Below are positions 53,405 to 61,857 of a stretch of DNA of 64,000 nucleotides, piece after piece. The DNA is from Ignisphaera sp. (GTDB taxonomy: Archaea; Thermoproteota; Thermoprotei_A; Sulfolobales; Ignisphaeraceae): NCBI GenBank assembly GCA_038735125.1, contig JAVYNU010000004.1:1-64000 (forward strand), given 5' to 3'. Positions within the stretch are counted from its first letter, which is position 1. Each line of letters begins with the position of its first letter. The notes under the pieces were generated by a model. It worked only from the letters and a program-made list of their open reading frames with translations. It did no database searches and was not told the origin of the DNA. The translations under genes were made by a program, and so were the position numbers.

Positions 53405-54838
53405 CTATTCAAACCTCACTTCAATACCTAACTTACTTAGCGCTTTTGCAATTTCAGGCATTTCAACAACTGTTTTGAACTGCGCAATGGCATAATATGC
53501 ATATGCTATTCTTCTCATATTTTCTCTCCTAAGCAACTTTACCTCCTTTATAGGCTTAGGCACCGTGAAAACAGCTTTAATGTTCAAAAACTTGAATATA
53601 TCATCAAATGCCTTTTTGTCAGATGTTACAGCGAAGCCCTTTGCCAACGCTATTCCGATTTCACATGGCCGCTGACTAGAATTCTCATCGATTTGAAGTC
53701 CTAGTGTCCTAATCTCATCTAGGATAAGGCTGGCTATGGCTGATCTCAATTCCTCATATGGGTTCTTATAATGTGCGACATGCCCCAAAAGCTCTACATA
53801 GGCACATAAAGGTGTTTTGACATTAATTTTTGATTCATGTAATAACATGTGAAGTGATGTGTAGAATATGTTTGTATCCATAAGAGCCTCTGCCCCTATC
53901 TCAGATAGAAAATCTGTCAAAATAACATCTTTGTATTTCTCACAGTCATATGTGCACTCCTCAACAGCTAGTGGGATGAGTCCAGAGAACTTCGCTATCA
54001 ATTCTATTGCTCTACCTGCCTCACTTTCAATGGTATTGAATTTTTTGATTTGAGAGCCAAGACTGTGCACAAGCTCTATAACCTCATCATAGTTGCAATA
54101 GTCTCTTGCTTCAGCAACTATCTTAGGAATTTTGTTAACTGTAATTGTGATTCTGAGTCCTCTACATCTAAAATCCAATGGATATATAATTGAAGACGTT
54201 GCATACTCAGCATTGATTTTGTATTGAGTATATGCAACGCCTCTTCTAAGTCGAGATAATGGAGGTTTTACAAAGTTGTCGAGAAGCTTCTCCAGATCTT
54301 GCTTCTCAATGAGAATTTGACTAGGTTTTACAATAGATCTCACATCATCTGCACTTGGATGTAGAATTGCTATTGGTTCCAAAGGCTTTGGTGTAAAGGG
54401 ATAAAAAAGGTTGTTCCAAGGGCCGAAGAAAAATGGTGTGTAGATGAGGGAAACACTTTCTCTTTGCCTAGAAGCTGCTAAGATAGTTGCTGAGACCTCT
54501 AGTCTAGAGCCCGTGTAGGTAGCCATAACAATTCTACTATCTTTTGAGATGCCTCTCAAAACATTGTAGACAGTTTGCGAAAGACCATCAAATGAATTCA
54601 GGTCGCTTGGGTCTGGGAATATGGGATATAAACTAAATTCAGTATTCTTCACATAATTCCTCAATAGGTTTACAGCATTTGAAGCCTCGGCTTCTCTAGT
54701 TTTAGAAGAAAAGACTATTATTTGACCGCATCCAAAGACCTCATATAATCTAAAGACTGAGGTTAGAAAAGATTCAACTGGGTCGCTATAAAAAGTTATT
54801 GCAGCGCATTCCTCACCCAATAGTATTGCACCAAACAA
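53405..54838 (-). CDS. CARF-like sensor fused to a PIN-like nuclease (predicted)
   Basis: A 477-residue protein. Residues about 1-170 resemble the Rossmann-type CARF domain of CRISPR ancillary proteins: strand-rich start, GQIIVFSSKTREAEASNAV, then the key MATYTGSRLEVSATILAA, equivalent to the T-G-G-T-x-x-M ligand loop of Csx1/Csm6. Residues about 310-450 have a PIN layout: ALMDTNIFYTSLHML (first Asp), LCAYVELLGHV (Glu), FAVTSDKKAFDDIF (third Asp) and a final VFTVPKP strand. It would cut RNA when a cyclic nucleotide binds. TTG start forced by TAG just upstream. No CRISPR locus is in the window. Confidence 0.6.
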   Translation of the reverse strand: MFGAILLGEECAAITFYSDPVESFLTSVFRLYEVFGCGQIIVFSSKTREAEASNAVNLLRNYVKNTEFSLYPIFPDPSDLNSFDGLSQTVYNVLRGISKDSRIVMATYTGSRLEVSATILAASRQRESVSLIYTPFFFGPWNNLFYPFTPKPLEPIAILHPSADDVRSIVKPSQILIEKQDLEKLLDNFVKPPLSRLRRGVAYTQYKINAEYATSSIIYPLDFRCRGLRITITVNKIPKIVAEARDYCNYDEVIELVHSLGSQIKKFNTIESEAGRAIELIAKFSGLIPLAVEECTYDCEKYKDVILTDFLSEIGAEALMDTNIFYTSLHMLLHESKINVKTPLCAYVELLGHVAHYKNPYEELRSAIASLILDEIRTLGLQIDENSSQRPCEIGIALAKGFAVTSDKKAFDDIFKFLNIKAVFTVPKPIKEVKLLRRENMRRIAYAYYAIAQFKTVVEMPEIAKALSKLGIEVRFE

Positions 54839-54891
54839 ATTTGTCTACATATCCATTGATGGCCTCTTTACAGCCTTTCTATAGATTTTAG

Positions 54892-55683
54892 CTATTCTAT
54901 GATAGATCCGTAGACAACTTCTATACCAAGTTCTTTGGCTCTCTCCAAAGCTTCACGTAGCATGTTCACAGCTATCAAAAGCTTTTTATAGTTCTCAATG
55001 TTTTTCTCCTTAGCGAAAATACTGCATTTTGTGTTAAACCATTCGACATCATCTTCATCTGCAAAGCTCTTCACCTCTATGAAATACGTTGCCTTATCAC
55101 TTATGTAAATGTCTATTTCTAGTTTAGCCCCCTTCTGAAGGTACTTACCATCGTAGTCTCTGAAAGAGATCTTCTCAATTTTCTCAACATCTATGCCAAA
55201 TCTTTCGATGGCGTCTTTGTATAGGGATAGAATTGTCTTCTCTAGGTCTCTCCCCAGCCTCCTACCAATAGATCCCAAAGCAACCTTAAGCTCTCCAACA
55301 ATTTTAGCAAGCTCTGCAATCTTCTCCCCGTGAAACTGTAAAGTCTTCTCAATAGCCTCGAACCTCTTATACGTTTCCTCCCACCTCCTCTCCTCCAACT
55401 CAACAAACCTATTGAAATCCTCTCTAAGAGCCCTCAACTCATTCTCAATAGCTTCGAACCTCTTGTAAGCCTCCTCCCACCTCCTGTTATTCTCCTCCCA
55501 TCTCTTCTCCTGCTCTTTGACAAACATTAAGAAGTCTTCTCTAAGCTTCTTCAACTCCTCCTCATGCCTATCAAGCCTCTTCAAAATCTCGCCATAGCCT
55601 AGGAGGCCGGCTATAGCATACCTAAACTCCTCATCCTCCTTCAAAAGCTTGAGAAGCTCTTGCTTAGTACTTCTATTCTCCAT
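54892..55683 (-). CDS. DUF3782-type protein: coiled coil plus PD-(D/E)XK nuclease-like domain
   Basis: A 263-residue protein common in Thermoproteota. Residues about 30-140 form a long coiled coil with a duplicated segment (RRWEEAYKRFEAIENELRAL and RRWEETYKRFEAIEKTLQFH). The C-terminus is a PD-(D/E)XK fold: LEIDIYISDKATYFIEVKS with Asp and Glu-x-Lys. Function unknown; proposed links to mobile elements or defence. It lies between the phosphoribosyltransferase and CARF-PIN genes on one strand. Confidence 0.78.
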   Translation of the reverse strand: MENRSTKQELLKLLKEDEEFRYAIAGLLGYGEILKRLDRHEEELKKLREDFLMFVKEQEKRWEENNRRWEEAYKRFEAIENELRALREDFNRFVELEERRWEETYKRFEAIEKTLQFHGEKIAELAKIVGELKVALGSIGRRLGRDLEKTILSLYKDAIERFGIDVEKIEKISFRDYDGKYLQKGAKLEIDIYISDKATYFIEVKSFADEDDVEWFNTKCSIFAKEKNIENYKKLLIAVNMLREALERAKELGIEVVYGSIIE

Positions 55684-55750
55684 AACCTTTTTATCCTCCC
55701 ACCAATTTTCTAGTGTTTTAAAAAGCGTTATAAGCGTTGCTCTTTAGTTT

Positions 55751-56524
55751 CTACTGAATTCTTATCTCATAGACTATTACATTCTGTTTATTTACCCTAT
55801 TTAGTATCTCCTCTTTTGTGAGTTTCTCAAGAGCTATCTCTAAGTATTTTTTGTCTGGGTCGAATCCATACCATTTTTTGAAGAGTTCTCCAATTTCTTC
55901 TATGCTCCATGAGCATTTGCCTCCTCTTCTGCACTCCTCCTCCATGGCGACTTTAGCAAACTGTTTGTAGTCTGATGCTCTTGACCATGGGAATTGGAAC
56001 CACACAAAGCTTCTAGTCTCGATGAATACATAGTCGGGCTTTAGCTGCGATGTAGATGTTTTCCAGACTAGGGTTGCTGTCTTAACATCTCCTGCTCTCC
56101 ATTTTTTGATCAGAATCTCCCTAGCTTTTGCGAGGTGCAGGCCTGTGGCAGATATCTCTTCAACTGCGAGTGCTTTAGACCCATTCAAATCAATTTCAAA
56201 GTTGAATGCTGTTTCTATGCTGAGGCCCTTAACAACATCGGCTATACAAAGCTCTATGCCAGAGCCCTTTGCAAAGCACCTTATTAGCTCAGCTAAATAG
56301 TTTTCGCCAGGTCTTCTAGACTTTTCTCTCCATCTAATAGGCAAATAAAGGATTTTGTCAACGTCTAGAACGTCAGCTAGAATCCTAGAGACTGCTAGAC
56401 CACCTCTACCAACAGCGACTACAACATCTGGCTTAAACCCACTACCATCAACAATCCTTGCAAGTCTCAAACTCCATTCAGCAACTTCGCTCCACGAAAC
56501 ATGCTTAACAGGGTAGATAACCAT
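55751..56524 (-). CDS. Phosphoribosyltransferase family protein
   Basis: A 257-residue type I PRTase-like protein. VVVAVGRGGLAVSRILAD opens the fold and ALAVEEISATGLHLAKA corresponds to the PRPP loop, where the usual D-D pair is E-E. The C-terminal 100 residues (KQFAKVAMEEECRRGGKC...) are an added domain with no match. Base substrate unknown. ATG 56524 with GGTGA five bases upstream is preferred over 56539. Upstream gene of a possible operon with the DUF3782 and CARF-PIN genes. Confidence 0.75.
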   Translation of the reverse strand: MVIYPVKHVSWSEVAEWSLRLARIVDGSGFKPDVVVAVGRGGLAVSRILADVLDVDKILYLPIRWREKSRRPGENYLAELIRCFAKGSGIELCIADVVKGLSIETAFNFEIDLNGSKALAVEEISATGLHLAKAREILIKKWRAGDVKTATLVWKTSTSQLKPDYVFIETRSFVWFQFPWSRASDYKQFAKVAMEEECRRGGKCSWSIEEIGELFKKWYGFDPDKKYLEIALEKLTKEEILNRVNKQNVIVYEIRIQ

Positions 56525-56694
56525 GGGATTCACCAGCACAAGCGCATTACAGCACAGATAAAACGCGAGTCAATTAAAGCATTGCCGCTATATAAGTTCA
56601 AAGAAGTTAAAATTTAAATAAGTTTAGAGATGCGGTCTTTGCGTAGCACAAGTTTTTAATGTTTCCTCAACATATTTTTCTTTGGTGATGATAT

Positions 56695-58275
56695 CTGGTT
56701 ACAGCATTTGTCAATGGAAATATCTACCTGTCTTTCAAGCCCGTTAAGAGGGTTGAGGCCATCGTTGTTGGGTGGGGTAGGATACTCTACGCCGGTAGCA
56801 ATGACATTGCGAAAAGCGTGGCTGGTTTGCTTGGCGGAGATGTTGTCGATTTGAATGGTGCAACTGTCCTGCCTGGCTTCATAGATTCTCACATCCACTT
56901 GGATGAGCTTGGTCTTCAGCTTGGCATGCTCGATCTCCGTGGTGTTAGAAGTATTAGGGAGCTTAAGGAGAGGTTGAGAGAGTTTTCAAGATCTGTTGAC
57001 ACTCTATGGATTATTGGATTTGGATGGGATCAAGAGCTTTTCGAGGAGAGGAGGTGGCCAACTAGATGGGATCTCGACGAGGTTGTTAGCAATAGGCCGG
57101 TTATACTCTACAGGATTTGCATGCATGTCGCTGTCCTCAACTCAAGGGGTTTGGAACTCGCAAGCGTTTCAACTATTGAGTCCCCCAATGTTGTTAGAGA
57201 TGATAGGGGTGTTCCAACAGGTATTGTTAGAGAGGATGCCCTCAACATTGTTAGAGAGAAGATCGAGGACTCCATATCCGTTGAAGACTATAAAAAGATT
57301 CTTCTAAAAGCTTTAAACCACCTGGCCTCGCAAGGCGTTACAACAGCTGGCTTCGTTGGCTGCGACCCAAAGGTTTTGAAGGCCTTGACGGAGCTTTGGA
57401 AGGAGAGGCAGCTGCCGATAAGGGTTAGGGTTTATCTAGACTTTAGAAAGTCTTGGAGCTTCATAGACATTGCAAGAGATGTTGGGCTTAGGAGTGGCTT
57501 AGGAGACGAGTACCTGAAGATAGTGGGGGTCAAGCTCTATGCAGATGGCAGTTTAGGTGCTAGAACAGCATGGCTATCAAAACCCTATTCAGATGACCCC
57601 TCGACCAGCGGCTATCCAGCAACGGATCCAAGGGATCTTAGAGCAGCTGCGAGAAAAATCCATGAGTCTGGTCTTCAGCTGGCCATCCACGGCATCGGCG
57701 ACAAGGCTATAGATGTCATTCTAGATATATACCAGGAGCTTCCAAATGCTAAGGCATATAGACATAGAATCGAGCATGCATCTGTTCTTAGAGAAGACCA
57801 AATAGATAGGATGGCTAGGCTGGGGATTGCAGCATCTGTTCAGCCGAACTTTGTCATATCTGATTGGTGGGCTTTGCAGAGGCTAGGTGAGGAGAGGATA
57901 AGATGGCTATACCCATTCAAGACAATGATTGAAAAAGGAATTGCTGTGGGCATTGGGACAGACAGTCCAGTTGAGCCGGCAAACCCATGGCAGACGATAT
58001 ATGCAGCGGTTACAAGAGGGAAACACGAAAACGTTAGACACTATAAGTACACAGAAAGCCAGAGGCTAACAATTGAAGAGACCCTCCATTACTACACATA
58101 TGGCTCTGCATACATACTACACGAAGAGGAGAATCTGGGTACTCTAGAGCCAGGGAAGCTAGCAGATTTCATAATCGTTGACAGAGACCCTCTGAAAACA
58201 GATGAGAAGGAGTTGAAGGACATAAAGGTTCTAGCCATATACGTTGGAGGAAAGCATATATGGAGCAAACATTAG
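56695..58275 (+). CDS. YtcJ-like amidohydrolase with apparent CTG start
   Basis: A 526-residue metal-dependent amidohydrolase (amidohydro_3): DLNGATVLPGFIDSHIHLD binds metal with His-x-His, AIHGIGDKAIDVILDIYQE and YRHRIEHASVL add His ligands, GIGTDSPVEPANPWQTIYAAV adds Asp, ending LEPGKLADFIIVDRDPL. Homology requires the N-terminal strand VTAFVNGNIYLSFKPVKRVE. No ATG/GTG/TTG fits upstream: the frame is closed by TGA at 56689-56691, and CTG 56695 stands 6 bases after GGTGA, as for other starts here. GTG 56818 would delete 41 residues. A TATA-like TTTTTAATG is near 56651. Confidence 0.88.
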   Translation: MVTAFVNGNIYLSFKPVKRVEAIVVGWGRILYAGSNDIAKSVAGLLGGDVVDLNGATVLPGFIDSHIHLDELGLQLGMLDLRGVRSIRELKERLREFSRSVDTLWIIGFGWDQELFEERRWPTRWDLDEVVSNRPVILYRICMHVAVLNSRGLELASVSTIESPNVVRDDRGVPTGIVREDALNIVREKIEDSISVEDYKKILLKALNHLASQGVTTAGFVGCDPKVLKALTELWKERQLPIRVRVYLDFRKSWSFIDIARDVGLRSGLGDEYLKIVGVKLYADGSLGARTAWLSKPYSDDPSTSGYPATDPRDLRAAARKIHESGLQLAIHGIGDKAIDVILDIYQELPNAKAYRHRIEHASVLREDQIDRMARLGIAASVQPNFVISDWWALQRLGEERIRWLYPFKTMIEKGIAVGIGTDSPVEPANPWQTIYAAVTRGKHENVRHYKYTESQRLTIEETLHYYTYGSAYILHEEENLGTLEPGKLADFIIVDRDPLKTDEKELKDIKVLAIYVGGKHIWSKH

Positions 58276-58332
58276 ATCAGACGGCTGCGACAAACACATC
58301 ACAAATCAGATGTGCCACGGCTCATCACAAGA
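58274..58332 (-). ncRNA. C/D box small guide RNA
   Basis: Minus strand: box C GTGATGA (58328-58322), 12-base guide GCCGTGGCACAT (58321-58310), box D' CTGA (58309-58306), 3-base spacer, box C' GTGATGT (58302-58296), 15-base guide region (58295-58281), box D CTGA (58280-58277). Structure and spacing follow archaeal C/D sRNAs. A TATA-like GTTTATTTCT lies at 58360-58351, about 25 bases upstream of the box C, a good promoter position. N+5 targets: G in AUGUGCCACGGC and C in the partner of ...GCAGCCGT. The 3' end touches the last codons of the amidohydrolase gene on the other strand. Confidence 0.82.
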
Positions 58333-58490
58333 AGAATAGATGTGGAGACAAGAAATAAACTTTCATTAAACAAAGACAGCGCTTGTTGGAGGTTGCGACA
58401 AGGGCTTTGGATTATTTGCCGCGACTTTTACACAATGGTCAAAACCATCAAGTATGCAGAACACAGAGCACCTTTTGTTTATTTAAACTA

Positions 58491-58519
58491 TTTAAACTTA
58501 TTCAAGAAAAGAGTTTAAA
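58491..58519. repeat. Inverted repeat before the ECF operon
   Basis: TTTAAACT (58491-58498) and AGTTTAAA (58512-58519) are exact inverted copies, 13 bases apart, abutting the TATA-like TTTAAATATTTAAA (58514-58527) of the ECF operon. Position over the promoter suggests an operator for a dimeric repressor. Confidence 0.45.
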
Positions 58520-58573
58520 TATTTAAATTGCATTCTTCTTAAAGTGTATCGCATAAAGGTGGGTGTTGTTTAT

Positions 58574-59323
58574 ATGAGGGTTAGAGACTTTGTGATAGCA
58601 ATAGTTAATGCCGCTCTATACGCCTTAGTTGGCATAGCAACGACCTTTGGCATTTTTGCTATAGTTGTTGGCGGTGTTAGGTTCTGGCCCTCTGTTTTTG
58701 TACCCGCTGTTTTTGCAGAGGTTTTTGGCCCTGTTGTAGGTGGTTTGGGGGCTGCTATAGGGATTTTTATAAGCGATATGGTTGTACATGGAAATGCACT
58801 TGTTAGCTTATCTGTAGGTGTTCCAGCAAATTTCCTAGGCTTTTACATTCTAGGTCTTGTTGCGAGGAAGACTAGGAGGGATTCTAAAGCTTTGGGCATT
58901 ATAGCCATAGCCCTCCAATTCATACCTGTAGCAGCCCTCTACTACCTATACACAATCAAATTCATTGATTTTACAACAGCCCTGGTATTCATATCTGTTG
59001 CCATTGTCTCAGGGGCTGGCGTAGCCATATCCATGGTAGTGCTCATGTTTAGAAGGAGAGGCTATGCATACCCGAATGAGTTGCTAGCTTACAGCCTTGG
59101 ATTGATGATAGGATCTCTCTACATAGGCTTTGGCCTATGGGCTTACACCTATGTAGCTAAACTTGGTATTGCGGGTGTTCCTCCAGAGTTCCAGACCAGA
59201 GCACCATTTGCAGCTGCCCTAATGTGGTTTCTATGGACCTACTACACAGAGATACCCTTCATGATATACCTTGCCCCACCAATTGCAAGAGCTGTTGAGG
59301 TGTGGTTGAAGAGGTATAGGTGA
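58574..59323 (+). CDS. ECF transporter substrate-binding (S) component
   Basis: A 249-residue membrane protein with about six helices: AIVNAALYALVGIATTFGIF, FVPAVFAEVFGPVVGGLGAAIG and FISDMVVHGNALVSLSVGVPA resemble S components (the last with the usual pocket-facing residues). Such proteins capture vitamins or precursors. ATG 58574 after GGTGGGTG is chosen over GTG 58544, which lies at the predicted transcription start. Its stop overlaps the pantoate kinase start (GTGA), hinting that the ligand is a CoA precursor. Confidence 0.78.
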   Translation: MRVRDFVIAIVNAALYALVGIATTFGIFAIVVGGVRFWPSVFVPAVFAEVFGPVVGGLGAAIGIFISDMVVHGNALVSLSVGVPANFLGFYILGLVARKTRRDSKALGIIAIALQFIPVAALYYLYTIKFIDFTTALVFISVAIVSGAGVAISMVVLMFRRRGYAYPNELLAYSLGLMIGSLYIGFGLWAYTYVAKLGIAGVPPEFQTRAPFAAALMWFLWTYYTEIPFMIYLAPPIARAVEVWLKRYR

Positions 59324-60267
59324 GAATATTGATGAGGAGAGTAAGGTCAACTGCTTCAGCAGGTATATCAGGGTTCTTTGCACCGCATATAGCCTCAGAT
59401 CTCAGGGAAACAGGGGCTGTTGGAGGTGGGCTGGGGGTAGCAAAGGCAATAGTTGTCGAGGTGTCTGTGGATCTAAGCCACAGTGACGGGCTTGTGGTTG
59501 TGAATAGAATCAACGGCTCTTACATAGATGGTTGCCTAGCTAGATACATAGCTGAAAGGATTTTTGCAATAGCTGGTAGGAAGGGTGGCAGGGTTTACAT
59601 AGACCAGAGGATATCTGTGCCAATAGGAGGTGGATACGGTTCTAGCGGTGGATCAGCTGTTGCAATAGCCTTTGCACTTGCCAAAGCATTGGATATTCCA
59701 ATAGACTTCGACGATGTTGCGGAGATAGCACATGAGGCGGATATAGTATGCAAATCTGGTTTGGGGACAGTGGTAGGGGTTCTAAAGCCTTGCGACGGGA
59801 TTGTCCTGGTATCTAAGCCTGGTGGCCCTAGAATAGCAGAGGTTAGGTGCATACCTATGGAACCAAATCTAACCGCTTTAACAGCTTTCTATAGACCCAT
59901 ACCCAAAAACTCTATACTTTCCAGTTCTGATCACCTAGAAAAGGTGAGGGCAATCGGCTTAGAGACTCTAAAAAGGATAGAGGCTAGCCCAACCCCAGAG
60001 AACTTCATTAGAAGCTGCTACCAATTTGCATTGGAAACAGGGTTTCTAACACCAAAAATCAGGCAGGTTATAGAGCTTCTGCAAGAGATTGATGGTGTTA
60101 TAGGCGCTTCGATGAATATGGTGGGGGAGGCCCTATTTGCAATAGTCTATGACTATGCTGTAGACAAAGCCCTTGAAATCATCGAGAAAACAAGTCCAGT
60201 GTGGGTATATAGGTGGAGACCAGGTGTCAACTCTGTTCAGGTCGAGGAGCTCTGGAGACAGTTGTAA
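59320..60267 (+). CDS. Pantoate kinase
   Basis: A 315-residue archaeal pantoate kinase of the GHMP superfamily (phosphopantoate path to CoA in archaea): SAGISGFFAPHIASD, RISVPIGGGYGSSGGSAVAIA (ATP loop) and EADIVCKSGLGTVVG are typical of COG1829. GTG 59320 overlaps the ecfS stop; ATG 59332 is an alternative. Located inside an ECF transporter operon, an unusual neighbour for this enzyme. Confidence 0.87.
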   Translation: MRILMRRVRSTASAGISGFFAPHIASDLRETGAVGGGLGVAKAIVVEVSVDLSHSDGLVVVNRINGSYIDGCLARYIAERIFAIAGRKGGRVYIDQRISVPIGGGYGSSGGSAVAIAFALAKALDIPIDFDDVAEIAHEADIVCKSGLGTVVGVLKPCDGIVLVSKPGGPRIAEVRCIPMEPNLTALTAFYRPIPKNSILSSSDHLEKVRAIGLETLKRIEASPTPENFIRSCYQFALETGFLTPKIRQVIELLQEIDGVIGASMNMVGEALFAIVYDYAVDKALEIIEKTSPVWVYRWRPGVNSVQVEELWRQL

Positions 60268-60271
60268 TCCT

Positions 60272-61093
60272 GTGGTCCGTGTTGACGATCTGTGGTTTGG
60301 ATATGGAGAAGAATATGTTTTGAAGGGTATATCCCTACAGATTCGAAAAAGAGAGCTTGTATTGGTTCTAGGCCCCAACGGCTCAGGCAAATCAACATTT
60401 TTGAAGGTATTGGCAGGTATACTAAAACCTGTTAGGGGCCATGTATCCCTATGTGGCAGGGATATTACCAGTTTATCTGATACAGATCTAGTGAGGCTTA
60501 TTGGATATGTGCATCAAAATCCGTGGCTATACATGTTCAACCCAAAGGTCTTTGACGAGATAAGCTTTGTTGCTAAGAACCTGGGTATAGACCATAACAC
60601 AATAACTAAAAATGTTTTGGATATAGCCACAAGGCTGGATATCATCGACTTGCTAGATAGATCACCATTTAGCTTGAGTGAGGGAGAGGCAAGAAGGGTT
60701 GTCTTAGCCTCGGCTCTAATACACGAACCCCCCCTCCTTTTATTGGATGAGCCAACAGCAGGCCTTGACTACGGCCTTAAAAAGAGATTCATAGACATAA
60801 TCAATAAGCTAAACGATCTACTGGAAACGGCAATTGTTATTGCAACCCACGACACTGATATAATCACTATGTTGCCAAGGGCTAAACTGATAATTCTCAA
60901 CGAAGGCAGGATCGTTTTCAAAGGTTCTATAGAAGATGCCTTAGATAATCCAAGTATTTTTACCGAAAACAGTTTGGTGATACCAACAGAGGTGGAGCTG
61001 GCTAAACGGCTAGGGATTCGTTGGGACAGGGCCGCAGATTTAGATGATCTGCTACTTGAATTAGACAGGTTGAGGAAGGCTCTATGTCGTTAA
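60272..61093 (+). CDS. ecfA: ECF transporter ATPase (first copy)
   Basis: A 273-residue ABC ATPase: LGPNGSGKSTFLK (Walker A), LSEGEARRVVLAS (signature, changed from LSGGQ), LLLLDEPTAGLD (Walker B) and VIATHDTDI (switch His). The C-terminal 40 residues (ELAKRLGIRWDRAADLDDLL) follow the EcfA groove-binding pattern. GTG 60272 starts 4 bases after the kinase stop; earlier in-frame starts would overlap the kinase by up to 95 bases. Overlaps the next gene by 10 bases. Confidence 0.87.
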   Translation: MVRVDDLWFGYGEEYVLKGISLQIRKRELVLVLGPNGSGKSTFLKVLAGILKPVRGHVSLCGRDITSLSDTDLVRLIGYVHQNPWLYMFNPKVFDEISFVAKNLGIDHNTITKNVLDIATRLDIIDLLDRSPFSLSEGEARRVVLASALIHEPPLLLLDEPTAGLDYGLKKRFIDIINKLNDLLETAIVIATHDTDIITMLPRAKLIILNEGRIVFKGSIEDALDNPSIFTENSLVIPTEVELAKRLGIRWDRAADLDDLLLELDRLRKALCR

Positions 61094-61857
61094 CAAGCAT
61101 CTACCTGAGGAACTTATCCCAAATTTTTCTGTTCTATTCGGAAAAGAGTCTTCTGGGCAAGCTCCACCCCTTGACAAAAGCAGTTTTAATGTTTGCAGGT
61201 ATAGCCATAGCCTTTATATGCAACAAGCTAGTTGTGTTGCTGTTTACACTAGCAACTTTTCTTTTAATGGCATTGTTGTCGATTAGTGTAAAGAGGGTGG
61301 TTTCTCTAATCACCTCTCTAATGATTTTCATATCGCCGATGATTCTATTCTCATACATCTACTCGATATTTAGATCCATGTCAACAGCATCACTAATAGA
61401 ATTGTCTATCTCGTTAGCCACAGCCATAGTTAGACTGCTGATAATGTCCCTAGCTTTCTACATATTCTTCATAACAACTAAGCCCCAGTCCATCGCACGT
61501 ATTCTAAGCAGGATCGGGATTCCATATAAGTATGGCTATGGGTTTGTTATAGCTCTTCGATTTCTATCGGTAATAGCCAGTGACCTGATTGAGATACTGC
61601 ATATTCAGAAGACGAGAGGGCTTTTCATCAAAAGAAACTTTCTTGGCAGTCTCAGAAGCTCTTTCGCGATTTTTGTCCCGCTGATAATATCGGCGTTGAA
61701 TAGAGTTGATGAAGTTACTATAGCGCTTGAGGTAAAAGGCTTTGGGTTAGGTGGCAAGAGGGGCTACCTGTATTCAGAGACCTTTGGGTTTAGAGATTCG
61801 ATTGCTGTGCTTTTGTGTTTCGCCGGACTGGCTATGGCTATTCATTTCTGCATATAA
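61084..61857 (+). CDS. ecfT: ECF transporter transmembrane (T) component
   Basis: A 257-residue, 5-6-helix EcfT: GKLHPLTKAVLMFAGIAIAF at the start, then coupling helices with EILHIQKTRGLF and TIALEVKGFG, variants of the two A-R-G motifs that grip the ATPases. ATG overlaps the ATPase gene. It ends overlapping the tail of the second ATPase gene on the other strand by 20 bases. Confidence 0.87.
   Translation: MSLTSIYLRNLSQIFLFYSEKSLLGKLHPLTKAVLMFAGIAIAFICNKLVVLLFTLATFLLMALLSISVKRVVSLITSLMIFISPMILFSYIYSIFRSMSTASLIELSISLATAIVRLLIMSLAFYIFFITTKPQSIARILSRIGIPYKYGYGFVIALRFLSVIASDLIEILHIQKTRGLFIKRNFLGSLRSSFAIFVPLIISALNRVDEVTIALEVKGFGLGGKRGYLYSETFGFRDSIAVLLCFAGLAMAIHFCI

Noticed and set aside
58312..58518. 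68-codon plus-strand open frame after the amidohydrolase
   Set aside because: Cys/Arg-rich random-looking sequence; overlaps the C/D sRNA and the ECF promoter.
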